Positions 43,051 to 47,854 of a stretch of 47,854 nt of DNA are shown piece after piece. A model generated the notes under the pieces. The model ran no database searches and had not been told where the DNA came from. It worked only from the letters and a program-made list of their open reading frames with translations. Numbering within the stretch: the first letter of the stretch is position 1; the number at the start of each line of letters is the position of its first letter. Origin of the DNA: Promethearchaeota archaeon (GTDB lineage Archaea; Asgardarchaeota; Lokiarchaeia; Sigyniarchaeales; SOKP01); contig JABXKD010000019.1 of the NCBI GenBank assembly GCA_013375475.1, forward strand, positions 1 through 47,854. The letters run 5' to 3'. Made by a program: the position numbers and the translations under genes.

Positions 43051-43572
43051 TTGATTAAAAAAGTAAAAGGAATGGACACTGAATTTCAAGAATACGCTTC
43101 CAAGTTTGAATCCGAAATGAATCGGGGTATCTCAACTCTAAGTATACTATCTATCATCAAACAATATGGAGAAGACGGTGTATACGGATATCAAATCTCA
43201 AAAGATCTTCTAGATCAAACGAACAGAATGTTAATAATCGAAGAGGGCACGCTTTATCCAATCTTAAGAAAACTTGAGGAGGATAGGATAATTGATTCTA
43301 AGAGAGAGAAAGAAGGAAGGAAGCGAAAATTTTACTATATTACTGAACATGGAGAGAAGATATACAATTATTTATCAGGGTTTTTTTCGATACTCACTGA
43401 AGCAATCGCACCATTATTCGATGTTAGTGTTCATTTAAAGCAAAACAAGTATTTTTATTGCCCAGCATGTGCCAATAAAATTGATTTAAAGAATTTTGAA
43501 GCTAAATATTGCGATGTATGCGGGCACTATATTGAAAAAGAATTAGACGAAAGAGGTTTAAAAAATGATTGA
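43051..43572 (+). CDS. PadR-family transcriptional regulator with C-terminal zinc ribbon
   Basis: Winged-helix PadR domain in the first 110 residues (STLSILSIIKQ, GYQISKDLLDQT, EEGTLYPILRKLEEDRIIDSKRE, RKRKFYYIT) and a C-terminal helix for dimerisation. The end adds a zinc ribbon with C137, C140, C154 and C157 (CPAC, CDVC), an unusual addition that may sense metal or aid binding. Start chosen as TTG 43051, 9 nt after AAGGTG; GTG 43039 lies inside that site and ATG 43072 is a later option. It overlaps the HAAS gene by 8 bp and likely represses its own operon. Confidence 0.88.
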   Translation: MIKKVKGMDTEFQEYASKFESEMNRGISTLSILSIIKQYGEDGVYGYQISKDLLDQTNRMLIIEEGTLYPILRKLEEDRIIDSKREKEGRKRKFYYITEHGEKIYNYLSGFFSILTEAIAPLFDVSVHLKQNKYFYCPACANKIDLKNFEAKYCDVCGHYIEKELDERGLKND

Positions 43573-44590
43573 AAACAGCATGGAATATTCCGTGAGAGAA
43601 TATATAAAAGAAGTTGAGAAGAGACTTCCAGAATGGCTTAAAGACAAGAAAGAGCATAAAGAGATTTTAGCTGATTTGGAAGAACACATATGGAGTAAAG
43701 CAACTGAATTATCAGAAACCGGTCAACCGGACGAAACATCAGTAAAATTGGCAATTAATCACATGGGAACACCTCAGAGTATCGCTAAAGAATACAAGCG
43801 ACGTGGAGAACCTAAATATTATATTACGAAAGAAATGGCGCCGTATTATGGCAAAGCACTCTCTGCTGTATTTGCAGTTATCGTAATATTGGTGATAATT
43901 GGGTTAATAGTAAGTTTTTTCACTGGAAATGCTTCCTTTGATACTTTAGTTGGAGGACTTATTACTGGAATTCAAACAGGGCTTCTACTTTCTTTTACAA
44001 TTGTTACTGTTGTATTCGTGGCTCTATCCATGGAAGGGTATTTTCCCGAGGATTTTAAGTCCAAAAAAGAGCAACAAGTAATGAAACAATTAAGGGAACA
44101 AGAACTTGAGGAAGGAATTACTCCTTCTCAAACCCTAAAGAAACCCTTAAAACCCTTCATTAAGCCAGCAGGAGAGATTGTTGGGGGCGGCATTGGATTG
44201 ATATTTGGTATCGTACTATTATCCCAACCTTTCCCTACATACATGTTTTTCCCAGATTTCTTGATGATTTTAAGAATTTTTGGATTAATTACGATGCTTG
44301 AAGGTTCTTTAGATATTTCTCGAGGAATAATTGGTAATCGGCGACCTAACACTCACCAAATTCTACATGCATTAATAATTCCTCTCAAGCTTTCAGTAAT
44401 CCCACTTATTGTTATATTAATGAATCGTCCTGAAATTTTTCCATGGTTTTCAGAGCCGTGGATACATGTTGGGATTCCAGTAGAGTCTTATGGCGTGTAT
44501 AGAGGAATTTTAAGTGTTATTATAACGATTACATGTCTAACGACAATCGAAAACATCTATAACATCATTAAAATTCAAAAATATAAATAA
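43565..44590 (+). CDS. HAAS-domain membrane protein
   Basis: 341 aa. The HAAS domain is at about residues 5-85 (YIKEVEKRLPEWLKDKKEH, INHMGTPQSIAKEYKRRG), followed by two helices and a short linker, then about four more helices. Translationally coupled to the PadR gene: its ATG lies 8 bp inside padR with AGAGGT 7 nt before it. The two likely work as a sensor-regulator pair in which the membrane protein answers to some signal. It is a paralogue of the protein at 39237-40496 and lacks that protein's coiled coil. Confidence 0.82.
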   Translation: MIENSMEYSVREYIKEVEKRLPEWLKDKKEHKEILADLEEHIWSKATELSETGQPDETSVKLAINHMGTPQSIAKEYKRRGEPKYYITKEMAPYYGKALSAVFAVIVILVIIGLIVSFFTGNASFDTLVGGLITGIQTGLLLSFTIVTVVFVALSMEGYFPEDFKSKKEQQVMKQLREQELEEGITPSQTLKKPLKPFIKPAGEIVGGGIGLIFGIVLLSQPFPTYMFFPDFLMILRIFGLITMLEGSLDISRGIIGNRRPNTHQILHALIIPLKLSVIPLIVILMNRPEIFPWFSEPWIHVGIPVESYGVYRGILSVIITITCLTTIENIYNIIKIQKYK

Positions 44591-44593
44591 TAA

Positions 44594-44618
44594 TTTTTTT
44601 TTATCTATTTTTTTTTTT
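44594..44618 (+). terminator. T-run terminator after the PadR-HAAS operon
   Basis: T9 (44594-44602) and T11 (44608-44618) runs begin 4 bp after the stop codon. It fits archaeal poly-T termination. Confidence 0.5.
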
Positions 44619-44800
44619 CGTTTTTATAACAACAATTTTTACTTACAATCATGATTCGAAATTCTAAACCAATTACATAATTTCGGTTAAATATAGAACT
44701 CAATAGTTAAAATCTCTTATCAAATATCTAAATTATATAAAAAAGCCATAATTCTTGGAGATTTTAAGATCTACAACCCATCTTTAAGAGAACTTTTTCG

Positions 44801-44847
44801 TATAATTAATTATAACTAAAAAATTTAAAAGGCTTTTAATTATAATT
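44801..44847 (+). promoter_or_regulatory. Possible feoAB promoter/operator with two AT palindromes
   Basis: TATAATTAATTATA (44801-44814, perfect palindrome) and AATTATAATT (44838-44847) flank an A/T tract at about 44820-44830 that could be the TATA box, 40-80 bp before the feoA ATG. Placement suits an iron-dependent regulator, but such palindromes are common in AT-rich DNA. Confidence 0.3.
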
Positions 44848-44884
44848 TAATTGATACATGTGAATATAATTCGAGTAAAAGAAA

Positions 44885-45181
44885 ATGTCTAAGGAAACAA
44901 TTAATAATAAAGAAAACCAAAAGTTAGGAACATCTCTACCTAAATGCTTAACCGAATGTGAAAAAGGGGAAGAGGTCGTTGTGTTACGAGTAAATGCCGG
45001 TCATAAAGCAAAAACTCGGCTTGCTAATCTAGGTGTTGTACCTGGTGTAAAAATAACAAAGACTAAAAATGCCCCTTTCAAAGGGCCATTAGAAATAATC
45101 GTAAAAGGCTCTTCTTTAGTTATAGGTAGGGGTTTGGCCTCGAAAATTTTTGTAGAATGTAATGAAGTTTGTTTATACTAA
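44885..45181 (+). CDS. feoA: FeoA-like iron transport protein
   Basis: 98 aa, an SH3-like domain. The stretch GEEVVVLRVNAGHKAKTRLANLGVVPGVKITKTKNAPF (about 29-66), then GPLEIIVKGSSLVIGRGLASKIFV, matches FeoA. It precedes feoB by 75 bp. FeoA is a small cytosolic accessory protein thought to bind FeoB. The N-terminal 20 residues are polar and not conserved. Confidence 0.9.
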   Translation: MSKETINNKENQKLGTSLPKCLTECEKGEEVVVLRVNAGHKAKTRLANLGVVPGVKITKTKNAPFKGPLEIIVKGSSLVIGRGLASKIFVECNEVCLY

Positions 45182-45256
45182 TCTTTTTTATGTGTAAATA
45201 AGGTGCTTACTTGAAATAGTGAAGAAATTTAAAAAAATATAACAGGAGAGTCAAAG

Positions 45257-47407
45257 TTGAGTTGTCATTCACCAAACAATAACTCTAAAAATGTTAAAGA
45301 CTTCAAAGACACTATAAACATAGCTCTAGCGGGTAACCCGAATGTTGGGAAATCAGTTATATTTAACCAACTTACTGGTCTTAGTCAAACAATTGGAAAT
45401 TGGCCAGGAAAAACTGTTGAAAGAATGGAAGGACAATTAGAGTTTTTAGGTTATCATTTTAATATTGTAGATTTACCCGGAATATATTCTCTTTCAACTT
45501 TTTCTATAGAGGAAATTGTGAGTAGAGAATATGTTATATCCGAAGATGTAGATATTATCATAAATGTTATCGACGCTACTAATTTAGAGAGAAATTTATT
45601 TTTCACCTTTCAGTTGCTAGAATTAAAAGTACCAATGATTCTAGCTATAAATCAGATGGATCTTCTGCGAAAAAGGAATATTGAATTAGATTTTAAAGAA
45701 TTAGAAAGGATTTTTAAATTACCTGTTCTTCCGGTTGTAGCTATCCACGGAACTGGTGTCCACCAACTCTTAGAAGAAGCAATTGAACTTGTAGTGTATC
45801 GTCATCCCCACCACCATTATAAGAGAAGAAGATCAGTAGAATCAAAACATCACGGCCATCATTATTATCGGGTTGAACACATTCACGAAAAAGGTAAACC
45901 TAAGGAAGCACTCAGAGGATTCTTTAAATTTCCAGAACTGAATCAAGTGACATCTTACGGAAAAGAAGTAGAATTAAAGATTTTAAGCCTAATTGAAAAA
46001 ATTAATGGACATCGACAGATTTTATCATCGCGTAATTATCCCCCAAGATTTTTAGCAATTAAATTGCTGGAAAACGATAGGGAAGTTATTAAAATTTTAT
46101 CGGACAGTGAAGAAGGAAATGATACTATTAAATTATCTATGAAATATCGAGTTGAACTTGAAAATCTTCATGGCGAGGATATTCACACAATTATATCATC
46201 AGAAATTTATAACAAGATAAAAAAAATAATAGATTTAGTTCTAATAACAAAATTAAAGAAGTCTGTCAAAAAGAGAACTTTAGCAGATTTTTTCGATCAT
46301 CTCACTACTCATTCAATTCTTGGATATGTTGTTTTGATTGTGATATTATTTGGAATATATTTTTTTACTTTTTCAATAGGAGATCTCCTTGCGGGGTTAA
46401 TTGACAATGTTTTCATAGTTTCGAGCGACCTTATTTACGCAAATTTTAGTGAAGATAATGTATGGGTTAAAATCTTCTGGGATGGAGGTGTAGGGGGTTT
46501 ATTAGGTGCCGTAGGGGGCGTTTTAGTTTATGTAATACCGTTTTTTTTCATAATAGAAATCCTACAAGATTCAGGATATTTGCCAAGAGCGGCGTTTCTT
46601 ATGGATAGAATAATGCATTCCCTTGGGGTTCATGGAAAAACTATAATTCCAATGATTTTAGGATTTGGGTGTAATGTGGCAGCATGTGCGGGATGTAGAA
46701 TAATGGAAACTGAAAGGGAGAAAAAGATTTCAGTAGCTCTAACTTCTCTTGTACCATGTGCGGCGACAATGACCGTCGTGTTAGGTTTAGTGGGAAGATA
46801 TTTAGGGTTTTACTGGATATTAATTTTATTCCTCATTAATTTTTTTGTTATTTTTATAGTTGGTCGAATATTGAATAAAACGCTACCCGGTAAATGTACA
46901 GAATTAATAATGGAGATGCATGAATATCGAGTTCCTAATTACAAAGTAATTTTTAAACAAACATGGGTTCGAAGTAAAGAGTTTATATTTAAAGCTATGC
47001 CTATAATGTTATTACTTGGAATATTATTAGAAATTTTATTAATTTTCAATGTTTTAGAGCCAATAAATGTTATTTTAAGCCCTGTTACTGTCTTATGGTT
47101 AGGGTTACCTGCTATAACTGGCGTGTTTTTAATATATGGAATTCTGAGGAAGGAGTTAACCTTAGTACTTTTATCAATTTTAGCTAATTCCTTAAACATT
47201 AGCCTTTTAGAATTATTAACACCAATTCAGATGATTGTGTTTAGTCTGGTTACAATGCTTTATGTCCCCTGTTTTGCTACTATTATCCTTATTGCAAAAC
47301 AAACGAACTGGAAATATGCGGCTCAAATATCACTTCTAGAGATCGGATTAGCCCTATTGATCGGGGGAACTATAAATCTTGGATTTATAATATTTTCAAG
47401 CTTTTAA
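45257..47407 (+). CDS. feoB: FeoB ferrous iron transporter
   Basis: Membrane Fe(II) uptake protein, 716 aa. The GTPase domain has G1 GNPNVGKS at 26-33, DLPG at 72-75 and NQMD at 132-135. The membrane part (about 340-716) has two Gate motifs, the first with LPRAAFLMDRIM and GFGCNVAACAGCRIM and the second with PCFATI. Between the G domain and the first helix is a His-rich loop at 181-212 with ten His (HPHHH, HHGHH, HIH), absent from typical FeoB. TTG start with AGGAG 8 nt before it. It should work with FeoA. Confidence 0.93.
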   Translation: MSCHSPNNNSKNVKDFKDTINIALAGNPNVGKSVIFNQLTGLSQTIGNWPGKTVERMEGQLEFLGYHFNIVDLPGIYSLSTFSIEEIVSREYVISEDVDIIINVIDATNLERNLFFTFQLLELKVPMILAINQMDLLRKRNIELDFKELERIFKLPVLPVVAIHGTGVHQLLEEAIELVVYRHPHHHYKRRRSVESKHHGHHYYRVEHIHEKGKPKEALRGFFKFPELNQVTSYGKEVELKILSLIEKINGHRQILSSRNYPPRFLAIKLLENDREVIKILSDSEEGNDTIKLSMKYRVELENLHGEDIHTIISSEIYNKIKKIIDLVLITKLKKSVKKRTLADFFDHLTTHSILGYVVLIVILFGIYFFTFSIGDLLAGLIDNVFIVSSDLIYANFSEDNVWVKIFWDGGVGGLLGAVGGVLVYVIPFFFIIEILQDSGYLPRAAFLMDRIMHSLGVHGKTIIPMILGFGCNVAACAGCRIMETEREKKISVALTSLVPCAATMTVVLGLVGRYLGFYWILILFLINFFVIFIVGRILNKTLPGKCTELIMEMHEYRVPNYKVIFKQTWVRSKEFIFKAMPIMLLLGILLEILLIFNVLEPINVILSPVTVLWLGLPAITGVFLIYGILRKELTLVLLSILANSLNISLLELLTPIQMIVFSLVTMLYVPCFATIILIAKQTNWKYAAQISLLEIGLALLIGGTINLGFIIFSSF

Positions 47408-47500
47408 CGCGATTACTATTAAATTTTTAATTATAACATATTTAAATTATTGTAAAAATTCCTATTCATAGTTCTAAATTTAATATTATTTTAGAGCAAT

Positions 47501-47854
47501 ATGGTAAAAATAAGAGTTACAACCCCTTGTAGAATCCACCTTTCATTAATTGATGAAAATGGATACACCGGTCGAGTTGATGGCGGAATCGGTCTTATGC
47601 TAGATCGACCTAATGTAATATTTGAAGCAACAAATCATGCTGAAAAATTCAAAATTGAAGCTCATAAGTATTATCGCGAATCAATAGAAGTAATTAACGA
47701 GCAAGCATCTAAAATTTTCAAGGCATTCAACATTAACAATAAGAATTTCCATTTTAGCCTAAAAAGATATTTTCCAAGTCATGTAGGACTAGGATCAAAA
47801 ACACAATTATCCTTGGCTATTGCTGTAGCGATTACTAAATTGAAAAACATTAAT
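47501..47854 (+). CDS. Beta-ribofuranosylaminobenzene 5'-phosphate synthase (partial, runs off right edge)
   Basis: 118 codons with no stop before the edge. It starts MVKIRVTTPCRIHLSLID and has GRVDGGIGL at 24-32 and the GHMP-type glycine-rich loop PSHVGLGSKTQLSLA at 91-105. This matches beta-RFAP synthase, which joins 4-hydroxybenzoate or pABA to PRPP in tetrahydromethanopterin synthesis. The C-terminal part that holds further catalytic residues lies beyond the window. Confidence 0.85.
   Translation, partial: MVKIRVTTPCRIHLSLIDENGYTGRVDGGIGLMLDRPNVIFEATNHAEKFKIEAHKYYRESIEVINEQASKIFKAFNINNKNFHFSLKRYFPSHVGLGSKTQLSLAIAVAITKLKNIN

Noticed and set aside
1..47854. tRNA, rRNA, CRISPR arrays, insertion sequences and prophage genes
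   Set aside because: Reading both strands I found no T-arm consensus, repeat-spacer pattern, transposase or integrase motif; a covariance-model search would be the decisive test for small RNAs.

Overview
The window is AT-rich, gene-dense archaeal chromosomal DNA, most likely from an Asgard archaeon of the Lokiarchaeia type. Archaeal markers are the archaeal/eukaryotic form of ribosomal protein uS2, the ether-lipid enzymes GGGP synthase, DGGGP synthase and geranylgeranyl reductase, and the start of a beta-RFAP synthase gene (tetrahydromethanopterin synthesis). The Asgard placement rests on a longin-like small protein (4972-5454) of a kind I associate with Lokiarchaea, on the low GC, and on many bacterial-type metabolic genes (P-loop shikimate kinase, GH3 glucosidase, LarE, FeoAB). 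Start sites often carry AGGAG or AAGGTG/GTGAT-type Shine-Dalgarno sequences, and TTG starts are common. I saw no rRNA, tRNA, CRISPR array, insertion sequence or prophage.

Layout. 1-4558 (minus): two tandem paralogous membrane proteins, an ABC-2 type exporter (permease plus ATPase) and three tiny membrane proteins. 4972-10064: longin-like protein, 7-TM protein, shikimate kinase, flavin reductase-like protein, the overlapping aroE-tyrA pair, and a membrane zinc-ribbon protein. 10211-13902 (plus): thymidylate kinase, a membrane M28 peptidase, and the two subunits of an IPM/homoaconitase-type dehydratase. 13908-14701 (minus): an HD-domain protein followed by a decayed 2[4Fe-4S] ferredoxin. 14797-17266: a membrane protein, uS2 with a long acidic N-terminus, and a CooC-like ATPase. 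17268-19241 (minus): a radical SAM / DUF4130 pair of the putative DNA-repair type. 19433-22967 (plus): an acidic tail-anchored protein, an IolD/acetolactate-synthase-like ThDP enzyme and a glutamine-synthetase-like ligase. 22974-28277 (minus): an adenine methyltransferase, a second membrane M28 peptidase, an IlvD/Edd dehydratase and a DDAH-like hydrolase. 28418-33527: two convergent paralogous Gfo/Idh/MocA oxidoreductases, an SCP2 protein and a GH3 glycosidase. 33712-37612 (plus): a four-gene isoprenoid/ether-lipid cluster. 37633-39060 (minus): a second solitary adenine methyltransferase. 39237-47407: a HAAS membrane protein with a coiled-coil insert, an AIR-synthase-like protein, LarE, a PadR-HAAS operon and feoA-feoB. 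The right edge cuts into a beta-RFAP synthase gene.

How parts fit. The lipid cluster can act on geranylgeranyl diphosphate to make and saturate archaeol-type lipids. The CooC-like ATPase and beta-RFAP synthase fit an organism with a Wood-Ljungdahl pathway using H4MPT. The IolD-like enzyme, two IolG-like oxidoreductases, the IlvD/Edd dehydratase and the GH3 enzyme could form a dispersed sugar or cyclitol route, but that is inference.

The most unusual signals are: two back-to-back perfect hairpins that cover the stop codon, ribosome binding site and start codon at the junction before the ThDP enzyme (19808-19853); a pair of M28 peptidases whose catalytic domain is interrupted by membrane helices, one apparently lacking a normal start codon; a well-formed TATA-plus-inverted-repeat operator before the PadR gene, with a similar repeat before the other HAAS gene; and the ferredoxin pseudogene.
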